Source: a virus. Taken from it: DNA of 64,000 nucleotides. The stretch is taken from the IMG/VR virus record IMGVR_UViG_3300034061_003397, positions 1 through 64,000 of that record. The stretch is one strand, 5' to 3'. The number at the start of each line of letters is the position of its first letter. Positions within the stretch are counted from its first letter, which is position 1. Below, piece by piece: positions 23,507 to 32,596 of this stretch. The position numbers and the translations under genes were made by a program. The notes under the pieces were generated by a model, which was not told where the DNA came from, did no database searches, and saw only the letters and a list, made by a program, of their open reading frames with translations.

Positions 23507-25795
23507 ATGAACAAAGAAATTTTTATTAAGAAGCGCAGTGGCAAGACAGAAAAGTTTAACGCAGATAAAATCAATAAGGTTTTACAATGGGCCACAGATG
23601 AAATCAAAGGTGTTGGTTTTGAAGAAGTCGCAATGAATGCACACTTGTCATTCTTTGATGGCATGAATTCAAAAGATATTCACAAGATGTTGATTGAAGC
23701 GTCTGCTAATTTGATTAGTGAAGAAAAGCCAAATTATCAATATGTTGCTTCACGATTGATGAATTATCAACTTCGTAAAGAAGTTTGGGGAGGTAAAAAT
23801 CCACCAAAACTATATGATCTAGTAAAAACTAATATTGACTCATTAGTTTATGATGAAGAAATTCTGAACTGGTATAGTAAACAAGAGTTTGATAAACTAG
23901 ATGAATATCTAAAGCATGATCGTGATTTTAACTTTACGTATGCTGGTATCAAACAATTGTGTGATAAATATCTAGTACAAAATCGTGCTACCAAGAAGAT
24001 TTACGAAACTCCTCAGTTTGCGTATATGTTGATCGCAATGACTTTTTTCAAAGACTATAAAGAAGGTCGATTGGATTATGTCAAGAAAGCATATAACTAT
24101 TTTAGTAAACACAAGATTAATCTACCTACGCCAATTATGGCTGGAGTAAGAACGGTAATGAAGAGTTATGCTTCATGTTCACTATTCACGGTCGATGATG
24201 ATCTACGTAGTATCTTCAGTAACAATAGTGCAGTTGGATTTGCTACTGCAAGTCGTTATGGTATTGGATTGAATCTATCAAGACTACGTGCTACTAATGC
24301 TCCAATTCGTAATGGTGAAGTAATGCATACCGGACCAATTCCATTTGCTAAAGCATTTGAATCTACCGTAAAGAGTTGTCACCAAAACGGAATTAGAGGG
24401 GGTAGTGCCACCGTCAACTTTGCTTGGTTCCACTATGATATTCTAGATATTCTTGTACTAAAGAACAATCAAGGTACGGACGATAATCGTGTACGTAAGC
24501 TAGATTATTGTATTGGTTTGGATAAACTAATCTTTGAACGTTTCTTGAAGAATCAAGATGTAACATTATTCAGTTATCATGAATGTCCTTCACTGTGGAA
24601 TACCTTTGGTTTGGAAGGATTCAAGGAAAAGTATGAAAAGGCTGAAGAAAACAAGAACATTAAGTTCAAGAAGAAGGTACCTGCTCGTGAATTGATGGGA
24701 CTACTTGCCAAAGAACGTCTTGAAACTGGACGTATTTATACAATGTTCGTGGATCATGCAAATGAACATGGTAGTTGGTTAGACCAAGTAGATACAAGTA
24801 ATCTATGTCTTGAAGTTAATCATCCATTGATTCCAATCACTGATGTAAACGATAAGAATGGTGAAATTGGTGTTTGTATCTTGGCCGCATTGAATTGGTT
24901 GGAGATCAAAGATGATGAAGAAATGGAAAGTGTATGTGACATTATTGTTAGAATGTTGGATGCTTTGATTGAACATCAAGATTATTTCGTACCAGCCGCA
25001 GAAAACTTTGCTAAGAAACGTCGTAGTCTTGGTGTAGGTGTAAGTAACTTGGCTGCTTTATTGGCTAAAGAAGGATTGAAGTATTGGGATAAAGATGCTC
25101 CTAACTTTGTTGCCAAGTGGATGGAAAAGACTAGTTACTATCTAATCAAGGCTAGCGTTGAAATGGCTAAAGAGTTTGGTAAGTGTGAAAAGTTTGATCG
25201 TACTAAGTTCAGTCAAGGAGTATTGCCAATTGATACTTATAAGAGAGACGTTGATGAATTTATCACCGAACCTCTACATTGTGATTGGGAGGATTTACGT
25301 GAAGAAGTTAGAAAACACGGAATGCGTCATAGTACACTCACCGCATGTATGCCTGTAGAATCAAGTTCAGTAATTCAAAGCAGTACCAATGGTATTGAAC
25401 CACCACGTAGTGCTATTAGCTTCAAGGGTAGCAAGAGCAATATTTTGCCTGTAGTAGTACCTGGCATTGATAAGTACAAGGAAAATTATACATTTGCTTT
25501 TGATATGCCAAGCAATGAAGGTTATTTGAAGGTAGCTGCTGCTATTCAAAAATTTACAGATATGAGTATTAGTACAAATACTTACTATATCCCATCCCGT
25601 TATGAGAAGAATAAAGTTCCTGTTCAAGAAGTAATTAAGGATATGTTATTGGCCTACAAGTATGGATTGAAGAATTTGTATTATGCTAATACTGATGATG
25701 GCGACAAACAAACCGCCATGGATGAAAAAAAGACGGAAATAAAACAACCAGTAGTACAAGAATCCGGTTGTGAAAGCGGAGCTTGTGCTCTATAA
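23507..25795 (+). CDS. nrdA: Class Ia ribonucleotide reductase large subunit NrdA, 762 aa
   Basis: An ATP-cone begins the protein (IFIKKRSGKTEKFNADKI), so overall allosteric control by ATP/dATP is possible. Catalytic features include SYASCSLFTVDDD (redox Cys), SNLCLEVNHP (the NxCxE active-site loop) and the C-terminal tail CESGAC that relays reducing power. It reduces ribonucleoside diphosphates with NrdB. I use the ATG at 23507; an in-frame TTG lies 33 nt upstream. NrdB begins 12 nt after the stop behind a strong Shine-Dalgarno sequence. Confidence 0.95.
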   Translation: MNKEIFIKKRSGKTEKFNADKINKVLQWATDEIKGVGFEEVAMNAHLSFFDGMNSKDIHKMLIEASANLISEEKPNYQYVASRLMNYQLRKEVWGGKNPPKLYDLVKTNIDSLVYDEEILNWYSKQEFDKLDEYLKHDRDFNFTYAGIKQLCDKYLVQNRATKKIYETPQFAYMLIAMTFFKDYKEGRLDYVKKAYNYFSKHKINLPTPIMAGVRTVMKSYASCSLFTVDDDLRSIFSNNSAVGFATASRYGIGLNLSRLRATNAPIRNGEVMHTGPIPFAKAFESTVKSCHQNGIRGGSATVNFAWFHYDILDILVLKNNQGTDDNRVRKLDYCIGLDKLIFERFLKNQDVTLFSYHECPSLWNTFGLEGFKEKYEKAEENKNIKFKKKVPARELMGLLAKERLETGRIYTMFVDHANEHGSWLDQVDTSNLCLEVNHPLIPITDVNDKNGEIGVCILAALNWLEIKDDEEMESVCDIIVRMLDALIEHQDYFVPAAENFAKKRRSLGVGVSNLAALLAKEGLKYWDKDAPNFVAKWMEKTSYYLIKASVEMAKEFGKCEKFDRTKFSQGVLPIDTYKRDVDEFITEPLHCDWEDLREEVRKHGMRHSTLTACMPVESSSVIQSSTNGIEPPRSAISFKGSKSNILPVVVPGIDKYKENYTFAFDMPSNEGYLKVAAAIQKFTDMSISTNTYYIPSRYEKNKVPVQEVIKDMLLAYKYGLKNLYYANTDDGDKQTAMDEKKTEIKQPVVQESGCESGACAL

Positions 25796-25797
25796 TA

Positions 25798-25803
25798 GGA
25801 GGA
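25798..25803 (+). promoter_or_regulatory. Strong ribosome binding site of nrdB
   Basis: AGGAGG lies 4 nt before ATAAAATG, close to the consensus. It is one of the strongest Shine-Dalgarno sequences in a window where many genes have none, and shows that the host ribosome uses standard anti-SD pairing. Confidence 0.7.
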
Positions 25804-25807
25804 TAAA

Positions 25808-26866
25808 ATGAAAACGGTATTAAATAAGAAAAATATAGACCAGTTAAGAAATCCAATGTTTTTTGGAGAAGATCTATCATTACAACGATATGACTTGATC
25901 AAGTATCCTAAATTCTATGATTTGTATGATCAACAATTAAATTTCTTCTGGAGACCGCAGGAAGTTTCTCTTGTCAAAGACATCAGTGATTACAAGAATC
26001 TTTCACCAGAAGAACGATTCGTATTTGATAGTAACCTTAAGTTTCAAACTATGACTGATAGTATGTTGAGTCGTAGTATTCATGAACTTATGAAACATGT
26101 AACAAATAGTGAATTGGAAATTTGCATGAACGCATGGAGTTTTTTTGAAACTATTCATAGTAATAGTTACACATACATTCTAAACAATGTTTATCCAGAT
26201 GCTACCAAGTTCTTTGATAGTGTTTTGGAAGACCAAGAAATTGTTAAGAGAGCTACTGCAATCAGTAAGAAGTATGATGAACTACTAACTCCATCAGATG
26301 ATGTTAAACAACAATTGTTTGATGCTGTATTGGCAACTCAGATTACTGAAGGGTTGATCTTCTACGTATCATTTGCTTGTAGTTTTTACTTTGGATATCG
26401 TGGAAAGATGGAGGGTAATAGTAAGATTATTAAGTTTATCAGTAGAGATGAAAATCTTCACGTAGCTATTACTCAGAACATCATGAAGAATTGGATCAAC
26501 AATCCTGATGAAGGATTCCAAGATATTGTCAAAAAGAACGAAGATAAGGTTTATGCTGCTTATGAAATGGCAGTTAATGCTGAAAAGGATTGGGCCGATT
26601 ATCTATTTAGCAAAGGAAGTTTGATTGGATTGACCGCTGAAAGTTTAAAACAATACATTGAGTGGTTGGCTAATAACAGACTATCAAACATTGGATATAA
26701 GAAATTATATCCTAGTACCAAAACCAATCCATTAGCTGGATGGTTGGATAGTTACTATGATAGTAAGAAACTACAAGTAGCTCCTCAAGAAACTGAATTG
26801 AGTAGTTATGTAAAAGGTATCGATAATACCATTACAGAGGGTGCATTCGATGACTTTAAGTTGTAA
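25808..26866 (+). CDS. nrdB: Class Ia ribonucleotide reductase small subunit NrdB, 352 aa
   Basis: All di-iron and radical residues can be found: Asp84 in FQTMTDS, Glu114 and His117 in FFETIHS, Tyr121 (radical tyrosine) in NSYTYIL, a Glu in ITEGLIFY, and Glu/His in SRDENLHV. Trp48 of the electron-transfer path is present in FFWRPQEV. The C-terminal tail should dock to NrdA. The pair forms the nrdAB operon that makes dNTP precursors for phage replication. Confidence 0.95.
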   Translation: MKTVLNKKNIDQLRNPMFFGEDLSLQRYDLIKYPKFYDLYDQQLNFFWRPQEVSLVKDISDYKNLSPEERFVFDSNLKFQTMTDSMLSRSIHELMKHVTNSELEICMNAWSFFETIHSNSYTYILNNVYPDATKFFDSVLEDQEIVKRATAISKKYDELLTPSDDVKQQLFDAVLATQITEGLIFYVSFACSFYFGYRGKMEGNSKIIKFISRDENLHVAITQNIMKNWINNPDEGFQDIVKKNEDKVYAAYEMAVNAEKDWADYLFSKGSLIGLTAESLKQYIEWLANNRLSNIGYKKLYPSTKTNPLAGWLDSYYDSKKLQVAPQETELSSYVKGIDNTITEGAFDDFKL

Positions 26867-26895
26867 TTAATTTATTCGTTTATTTAACTGATCCT

Positions 26896-26903
26896 ATATT
26901 TAT
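26896..26903 (+). promoter_or_regulatory. ATATTTAT motif inside a small inverted repeat
   Basis: The octamer is 16 nt upstream of the ATG at 26920 and lies in the loop of CCTAT...ATAGG. The wider spacing than at other genes makes the promoter role less certain. Confidence 0.25.
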
Positions 26904-26919
26904 AAGATAGGCATGCTAT

Positions 26920-27555
26920 ATGAACGATAAATTAAAACAATCTTTAAAGAAAATAATCCGTGAAACCATCGAAGAAAAGTTAACGGAAGTACAAAAGTCT
27001 TGGGCTGAAATGATGGAAAATCTATCAAAAGACATCAAAAAGCCTATTGTATGTGATGATGCAGGTAATTATAACATCTGTGAGTGTGAACCACATCATT
27101 TCAGCCTAAGACCAATTACTCAAGATATTTTTGACGTTCAATACTTCAAAGATGCCTCAGACAGAACCAAAAAGTTATATCTTCGTTACGAAGAACTCAA
27201 GAAGTTTGTTAAAGAAAAACTAAACTCTAAAGATTTAAACTACGTAGATGCTGCTTACGAACGTAATGTAGATAATAGCAAAGATAAAGAAGGTGGTAAG
27301 AAGGCCGATAAAGCAGCTGAAGAACAAAATCTAGTTGATCCAGAAAAGAACAACAAGGTTGTCAAGAGTATTAAAGCCAAGAACATGAACGATGAGAAAG
27401 ATAATCCAGACCAACCAATGCGTGCGGTTGGTAAGTTTGAAACTCAAGTTCAACACAAGAGTCCAAAACCAAGTTATACACCACCAACTCTACCAAAGAA
27501 TTTACAGAAGTTAGTTATTAAATATACCAAGGGTGGTAAAGCCAAAAAGAAATAA
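26920..27555 (+). CDS. Hypothetical charged protein, 211 aa
   Basis: No family recognised. The first 30 residues are a Lys/Glu-rich helix (KLKQSLKKIIRETIEEKLTE). A short Cys-containing motif CDDAGNYNICECEP is near residues 45-58. The second half is Lys/Glu/Asp-rich and probably disordered, with a proline segment and a basic end (KYTKGGKAKKK). The highly charged make-up suggests nucleic acid or protein binding. It lies between nrdB and an exported-protein gene that has its own promoter. Confidence 0.5.
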   Translation: MNDKLKQSLKKIIRETIEEKLTEVQKSWAEMMENLSKDIKKPIVCDDAGNYNICECEPHHFSLRPITQDIFDVQYFKDASDRTKKLYLRYEELKKFVKEKLNSKDLNYVDAAYERNVDNSKDKEGGKKADKAAEEQNLVDPEKNNKVVKSIKAKNMNDEKDNPDQPMRAVGKFETQVQHKSPKPSYTPPTLPKNLQKLVIKYTKGGKAKKK

Positions 27556-27584
27556 TTGACATCTTTATACTTTTGATATACTAT
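27556..27584 (+). promoter_or_regulatory. Sigma70-like promoter (TTGACA-N17-TACTAT)
   Basis: A perfect TTGACA at 27556 and TACTAT at 27579-27584 lie just after the preceding stop. The leader of about 20 nt contains AAAGGA 6 nt before the ATG at 27612. Confidence 0.65.
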
Positions 27585-27611
27585 AAAAGTATATCTAAAA
27601 AAAGGATACAT

Positions 27612-27935
27612 ATGAAAAAATTGATTACTATCGCAGCATTGGGCGCAACTCTAGCTTCCCAAACATTTGCTGGTGATAGAGAATGGGCTACGGTTGGTAA
27701 AGTATTGACCGGAGTTGCAGTAATTCACGTTATTGATCGAATTGTAAATCCTCCAACACAAGTTGTATATGTACAACCTCAACCAGTGGTTTATGCACAG
27801 CCTGTAGTAGTACAACCTGCACCTGTGGTGTATTATCAACCTGCTCCGGTTGTATATGTACAACCACAACCAGTGGTAGTTGTACATGGAGCATGGGGCC
27901 GTCCAGTACATCACTATCATCACCACCATCATTAA
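27612..27935 (+). CDS. Exported Val/Gln/Pro-repeat protein, 107 aa
   Basis: The first 18 residues form a Sec signal peptide (MKKLITIAALGATLASQT, cleavage expected after ASQTFA). The mature part starts GDREWA, followed by short repeats of YVQPQPVV, YAQPVVV and YYQPAPVV, and ends in a His-rich tail (HHYHHHHH). The protein should reach the periplasm or outer envelope. Pro/Val repeats and a histidine tail suggest an extended, possibly metal-binding wall or envelope protein. The ATG at 27612 is chosen over one 39 nt upstream because it has both the Shine-Dalgarno sequence and the signal peptide. It resembles host-type secreted proteins more than virion proteins. Function unknown. Confidence 0.65.
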   Translation: MKKLITIAALGATLASQTFAGDREWATVGKVLTGVAVIHVIDRIVNPPTQVVYVQPQPVVYAQPVVVQPAPVVYYQPAPVVYVQPQPVVVVHGAWGRPVHHYHHHHH

Positions 27936-28939
27936 TAAAATTCAATTATGTTCTTTGTAGAAAAGACATCTTCCCGTGATAATGTAATGATTTGATTATC
28001 AATTTCAATTTCAACATTTATAATATCATTTTCAATCAAAACCCACGCAGTACTTTTGAGTGGGTTTTTTATTTCATTTCCTAAAGATCTGGTTGGGGTG
28101 TATTGATAGATAGCAAGCTTATCTGGAAATTTATCATAATTTGAATTATTAACCGCAAAAAATACCTGACCATCTGAGTTCTTAAAAAAATCAATATATA
28201 GATACGAATCAATAAATCGTCTAGTTTCCTTGTATCTCAATCCTTTTAAATATGTAATTTTTAATTGGTTATCAAATGTAATATAATCATCCACATTTGT
28301 TTTTAAAATTTTACCAAGTGTTATTTCCAATAAATCGTCAGATAAGTTGTTATTTTTGACGAAATCAAGCCATTCATTTTCAGTTCTTACATTTCCAACT
28401 TTTGATAAAAACCAATTTATATCACAAAATAAAATGTTGGTAGATACATATTCTGTACTTACGGAATTATCCAACGTTGACAATACCGCTTTTTTATTCA
28501 AAGATACACACTCCATTATTTTATTTGTGATTAGACTAATATGTTCATCTGTGATAATAGCATCACATTCAAGTCTGAGTATGTATTTATAACCAATGGT
28601 TTTAGCTAAATTAAAAGTTTTTGCTATAGTATATAAAATATTTAATTCATGTGTTGGATGATTAATGCATGGATAATTTAATTTAACATTATCAGACATC
28701 ACATAGTGGTTAATATAATAATTTTCATATTTATGATTTTCAAATAACCTATTTTCTTTGTCATATAAATAATAATCACACAGATTTATATAATCAAATT
28801 TTGTTTGACAAACCGAACTATCGGCTATCATAATTTTACACTCCAACTTTTTTAACTGTCTTATACAATTTTCATAAATGTGGAGGTCATCCTCAGTTTT
28901 TGCGTATATTTGACCAACAACTAAAACACCATTATTCAT
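27932..28939 (-). CDS. Glycosyltransferase-like protein (GT-A type), 335 aa
   Basis: The N-terminal strand GVLVVGQIYAKTEDDLHIY and a central YILRLECDAIITDEHI segment with an ECD acidic motif fit a GT-A nucleotide-sugar transferase, though I cannot name a family. The frame extends to 29044, but MNNGVLVV at 28939 is the likely start because TTATTTAT abuts it and the extension runs into the promoter of the next + strand gene. It is the only - strand gene between two + strand units and looks very AT-rich, as expected for a recently gained single gene. Its end overlaps the exported-protein gene by 4 nt. Confidence 0.55.
   Translation of the reverse strand: MNNGVLVVGQIYAKTEDDLHIYENCIRQLKKLECKIMIADSSVCQTKFDYINLCDYYLYDKENRLFENHKYENYYINHYVMSDNVKLNYPCINHPTHELNILYTIAKTFNLAKTIGYKYILRLECDAIITDEHISLITNKIMECVSLNKKAVLSTLDNSVSTEYVSTNILFCDINWFLSKVGNVRTENEWLDFVKNNNLSDDLLEITLGKILKTNVDDYITFDNQLKITYLKGLRYKETRRFIDSYLYIDFFKNSDGQVFFAVNNSNYDKFPDKLAIYQYTPTRSLGNEIKNPLKSTAWVLIENDIINVEIEIDNQIITLSREDVFSTKNIIEFY
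28038..28070 (+). terminator. Terminator for + strand transcripts, inside the - strand glycosyltransferase gene
   Basis: AAAACCCAC (28038-28046) pairs with GTGGGTTTT (28060-28068), followed by T to 28070. It lies about 100 nt beyond the exported-protein gene and would stop its transcript, although it sits in the coding sequence of the convergent gene. Confidence 0.65.
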
Positions 28940-28997
28940 ATAAATAAGTATTAGAAAAACAAGCCTTGGATTGATTTGTGTTTTTTTATTTCGACCG

Positions 28998-29025
28998 TTG
29001 ACATTCAAAAAAGTGGTGGTAGACT
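28998..29025 (+). promoter_or_regulatory. Sigma70-like promoter of the AAA+/VWA operon (TTGACA-N16-TAGACT)
   Basis: TTGACA at 28998-29003 and TAGACT at 29020-29025 lie 25 nt before the ATG at 29050, with an AAGAGA purine stretch as the likely ribosome binding site. Confidence 0.6.
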
Positions 29026-29049
29026 GATTGTAGTTAAGAGACATTCAAT

Positions 29050-30024
29050 ATGAAAAATTCGAAAAACACCGCTAATCTGACAACCGCAACTAATTTTGAT
29101 ATCAAGTCATATCTCAATACTTGTATCAACCTTCGTCCATCTTCATTGATTATGGATGATGTTAAGTGGAAGTACATGGTACGTTCCGCTATTCGTGGCA
29201 AGAATATTCTACTTCTTGGCCCCACCGGATGTGGCAAGACGCTTGCTGCACAAACCATTGCTAACGTCCTAAACAAGGAAGAAAAGTTTTTCTATTTCAA
29301 CCTTGGTGCTACGCAAGATGCTCGTAGTGCTTTGATTGGTAATACTCATTTTGATAAGAACACTGGCACATTGTTTAAGGAGTCTTCCTTTATTAAGGCT
29401 ATCAAGACTCCAAATGCTGTTATTCTTCTTGATGAAATTAGCCGTGCTCACCACGATGGTGTAAATATTCTAATGACGGTTCTAGATGATCTACAACGTT
29501 ATCTTCGTTTGGATGAAAAGGAAGACAACGAAGTGGTCAAGGTTGCTGATGGTGTAACATTTATTGCTACCGCAAACGTTGGTAATGAGTACACCGCTAC
29601 CCGTGTTATGGATCGTGCTCTTCTATCACGTTTTCCTGTAAAGATTGAGATGAATCCTCTTGACAAGGACACTGAGTTTAATCTACTCAAGAATCGATTC
29701 AACCTAACTGATGTAGATCAGTTGGACATTCTGAAGGCTGTTTGTGAAATTGCCGATCATACACGCAAGCAGGTCAAGCAAGAAGATAGCAAGTTGACCA
29801 ACTTTATTCCAACCCGTAGCACTGTGGAAATCGCAGAATTGATCGTGGATGGATTTAATTTACTTGAAATTGCAGAGACTACGATATATCCTAATTTTAA
29901 CGACGATGGTGGCGTTGATAGTGAGCGCACTTATCTACGTCAGTTGGTGCAGAAGTATGTAAAGACCAATGCAAAGGAAACGTTGTTTGCTGATCCTCTA
30001 AAGACAGAACAACCTCCTTTTTAA
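29050..30024 (+). CDS. AAA+ ATPase, MoxR/CobS type, 324 aa
   Basis: Walker A is GPTGCGKT at residues 57-64, and Walker B ILLDEI at about 125-130 is followed by SRAHHDGVN. TFIATANVGNEY and MDRALLSRFPVKIEM carry sensor 1 and the arginine finger. This is the AAA_5 (dynein-related/MoxR) subclass. In bacteria such ATPases pair with VWA-domain proteins and act as chaperones or metal insertases, and the next gene is exactly such a partner, 34 nt away. Codon use resembles other highly expressed phage genes. Phage CobS-like proteins are known, but their role is not settled. Confidence 0.8.
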   Translation: MKNSKNTANLTTATNFDIKSYLNTCINLRPSSLIMDDVKWKYMVRSAIRGKNILLLGPTGCGKTLAAQTIANVLNKEEKFFYFNLGATQDARSALIGNTHFDKNTGTLFKESSFIKAIKTPNAVILLDEISRAHHDGVNILMTVLDDLQRYLRLDEKEDNEVVKVADGVTFIATANVGNEYTATRVMDRALLSRFPVKIEMNPLDKDTEFNLLKNRFNLTDVDQLDILKAVCEIADHTRKQVKQEDSKLTNFIPTRSTVEIAELIVDGFNLLEIAETTIYPNFNDDGGVDSERTYLRQLVQKYVKTNAKETLFADPLKTEQPPF

Positions 30025-30058
30025 TAAATAAACAACAAAATAACAGACGACAACTAAT

Positions 30059-32173
30059 ATGAGCAATTACAGCGACTTTTGGTATAAAGACTACGATATT
30101 GAATGGGATTTCAGCGATGATTCCGATATGGTAGATGTTTCATCCTCTGAAACAGAGTCAACCGCTGATCTCATTCGGTTGTCGTCTGCTCGTCGTGCAA
30201 TTTCAAATTATGTCACTATTCTTACTGGTAAGTCTATTCCGGTGATGTTTAATGATAGTAATGTGAGTTGCACTGATGGTGAGGTTGTATATATTGGTAG
30301 TGACGTACATGAGAAGGATAACTTCGATGTTGCCGTAGGATTGGCACTACATGAAGCTAGTCACATTGTTTATAGTGACATGGAGTTGTACAAGAATATA
30401 AATGTCAATGTACCCCGTAGTATTTACAACCTCACCGAACCTTTGAATATTTCAAAGCAAGAGGTGGCAGAGTTTTGTAAGATGATTTTCAATTACATCG
30501 AAGATCGATACATCGATTATAGTATTTACAAGTCTGCTCCTGGTTATCGTGGATATTACGAATCTTTATACGATAAGTACTTCAACAATAAAGTCATTGA
30601 TGATGGACTAAAGAGTCAGCTATATCGTACTACAACTCCAGATTCATACTCATATCGTATTATCAATCTAACAAATCTTAATACTGATCTAAGAGCTTTG
30701 CCTGGATTGTATGATGTTGCTAAACTTATTGATTTGACAAACATCTCACGTTTGGACACATCAGCTAGTCGTTACGCGTTGTCTTTTAAGATCGCTGAGA
30801 TTGTTTTTTCTAATATCACAGAAGCATCTAAAAAGACAACTGAACAATCAGTTGGATCTGGATCTGACTCTGGAGAAGGTGTTGAAGAAGAATCACAAGA
30901 TGGTGATAGTAATACCACTATAGGTGGAACGGAATCATCTAATGATACTGGAAACGCATCTAGCAGTTTGGATGATATCCTCGGAGGTGATACAACTTCT
31001 GTAAAGTCAGAATCCGATGTAACAAAAGAAATTGGAAGTGATCCAAAAGTAAGCAAGACTAAACAAGGTAAGATTGCTAAGGCTTTTTCTAAACAGAAGG
31101 ATTTTCTAAATGGAAAAATTTCCAAGAAGAAAGTTACTAAGAAAGAAAAGACTTTGCTTGATGTACTAGAAAAAAGTCAGGTTGAAATTACAGATGTAGC
31201 TCAAGACTATATTCGCAACTATGGTGGCGTTGGTGCTATTGAGTGCATTGTGGTAAAGAATTTGACCCGTGAACTGATGGATTCTTCTGAATTCGTATTG
31301 AAGAAAATCAAGGGTCATGACTATTATAGTCGTACTAGTGTTGATACCCGTGCTTTATACAACGACGATGTAGCTAACTACGTTAACTTGGGAATTGTGA
31401 TGGGAGTCAAACTTGCTAAACGTATTCAGTTTCGTAATGAAGTGAATATTGATAAGTTTAGCCGTCGTCAGATTGGTAAGATTGACAAACGAATTCTTCA
31501 TGAACTTGGTGCGGATGTAGAAAATATTTTTTATACTACGGCAGTACATAAGTACAAGAAAATGAACTTTCACATTACATTGGATGGCAGTTCTAGTATG
31601 GGTGGTGTTAAATGGTTAAACACAATCAAATTGTGTACCACTATTGCTAAGGCTGCTTCTATGTTGGATAATATTAATGTATCTATTAGTATTAGATCCA
31701 CATATGGCAAGAATCCTTATGTTGTAATCGCATATGATTCTCGCAAAGATAAGTTTAGTAAGATTAAAAATCTATTTCCTTATATCGTTCCATCTGGATC
31801 AACTCCTGAAGGTCTATGTTATGAGGCAATTATGAAACACATTACGAAGTGTGATGTTGAAAGTGATAACTACTTTATCAATATTAGTGATGGAGAACCA
31901 TGCTTTATGATTTCATCAACAAATGGATCATATAGCTATAGTGGTACTGCTGCTGCACAACACACTCGTAAACAGGTAAGTAAGATTACGTCTGCTGGAT
32001 ATAAGGTTATTTCATATTATATTACAGAATATGAAAATAATTCTTATGCTAATGTTCATCGTGATAACTTTAAAGTTATGTATGGTAAAGATAGTAATTT
32101 TATTAACTTCAATAATCTAAATCAAATCGTTTCCACTCTTAATAAAAAGATGTTGGAAAGTGTTGACAAATAA
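30059..32173 (+). CDS. VWA-domain protein with an HExxH metallopeptidase-like region, 704 aa
   Basis: Residues 98-102 are HEASH, and an EDR (148-150) about 50 residues on could provide the third zinc ligand, as in gluzincin-like or CobT-related proteins. A long acidic, Ser/Gly-rich linker (about 265-330) is followed by a basic segment. A von Willebrand A domain starts near residue 505 with the MIDAS motif LDGSSSMGG, a later SGSTPEGL and ISDGEP. The partner is the AAA+ ATPase upstream. Together they resemble MoxR-VWA or CobS-CobT pairs. A remodelling or proteolysis machine acting on host or virion proteins is plausible but unproved. Confidence 0.75.
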   Translation: MSNYSDFWYKDYDIEWDFSDDSDMVDVSSSETESTADLIRLSSARRAISNYVTILTGKSIPVMFNDSNVSCTDGEVVYIGSDVHEKDNFDVAVGLALHEASHIVYSDMELYKNINVNVPRSIYNLTEPLNISKQEVAEFCKMIFNYIEDRYIDYSIYKSAPGYRGYYESLYDKYFNNKVIDDGLKSQLYRTTTPDSYSYRIINLTNLNTDLRALPGLYDVAKLIDLTNISRLDTSASRYALSFKIAEIVFSNITEASKKTTEQSVGSGSDSGEGVEEESQDGDSNTTIGGTESSNDTGNASSSLDDILGGDTTSVKSESDVTKEIGSDPKVSKTKQGKIAKAFSKQKDFLNGKISKKKVTKKEKTLLDVLEKSQVEITDVAQDYIRNYGGVGAIECIVVKNLTRELMDSSEFVLKKIKGHDYYSRTSVDTRALYNDDVANYVNLGIVMGVKLAKRIQFRNEVNIDKFSRRQIGKIDKRILHELGADVENIFYTTAVHKYKKMNFHITLDGSSSMGGVKWLNTIKLCTTIAKAASMLDNINVSISIRSTYGKNPYVVIAYDSRKDKFSKIKNLFPYIVPSGSTPEGLCYEAIMKHITKCDVESDNYFINISDGEPCFMISSTNGSYSYSGTAAAQHTRKQVSKITSAGYKVISYYITEYENNSYANVHRDNFKVMYGKDSNFINFNNLNQIVSTLNKKMLESVDK

Positions 32174-32190
32174 TATATTTGTGTTAAACT
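32163..32190 (+). promoter_or_regulatory. Sigma70-like promoter (TTGACA-N16-TAAACT)
   Basis: TTGACA (32163-32168) overlaps the stop of the VWA gene; TAAACT is at 32185-32190. The leader of about 30 nt ends with AAGGA before the ATG at 32231. Confidence 0.65.
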
Positions 32191-32230
32191 TTTATTAAAT
32201 CGCAGTATAACAATAAAACAAGGATAGAAA

Positions 32231-32596
32231 ATGAAAAAGACAGATCGTAAGAACAAGACAAACCTAGTAGTAACATGGCCAACTAACGTGTTTTCTATTG
32301 AAGAACTAAACAATGCAAATCCTGAATTCGTAAATATTACTTTGCGAGTTCGACTTAAGAAGGCCATTGATAATGGCCAGGTTGGTGAGGTAGGATATCT
32401 ACACAATGGCAAGGGTCGTCCCCGTGTGGTTCTTGCTTGTACTCCAATTAATGATCAACATATTATTGAGGCAAAGAATCGTGGATGTATTATCAAGGAT
32501 GGTCTAAATGTCAATGTTATCAAGATTGATAATAAAGTTGTAGAAACAACTCCAGTTGTTGTTGAGAATGTTTCAACCGATAAGGTGACTGCTTAA
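32231..32596 (+). CDS. Hypothetical protein, 121 aa
   Basis: No firm family. The basic N-terminus (KKTDRKNKTNLVV) and the core TLRVRLKKAIDNGQVGEVGYL followed by KGRPRVVLACTP suggest a small helix-turn-helix or winged-helix nucleic acid binder, but this is a guess from composition. The C-terminus is Val/Thr-rich. It has a strong promoter, a good Shine-Dalgarno sequence and a downstream terminator, so it is an independent, probably early and well expressed unit. Confidence 0.55.
   Translation: MKKTDRKNKTNLVVTWPTNVFSIEELNNANPEFVNITLRVRLKKAIDNGQVGEVGYLHNGKGRPRVVLACTPINDQHIIEAKNRGCIIKDGLNVNVIKIDNKVVETTPVVVENVSTDKVTA

Noticed and set aside
27651-27932. Open frames on the - strand opposite the exported repeat protein
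   Set aside because: They are shadows produced by the repetitive Val/Gln/Pro coding sequence; they have no ribosome binding site and an unlikely composition.
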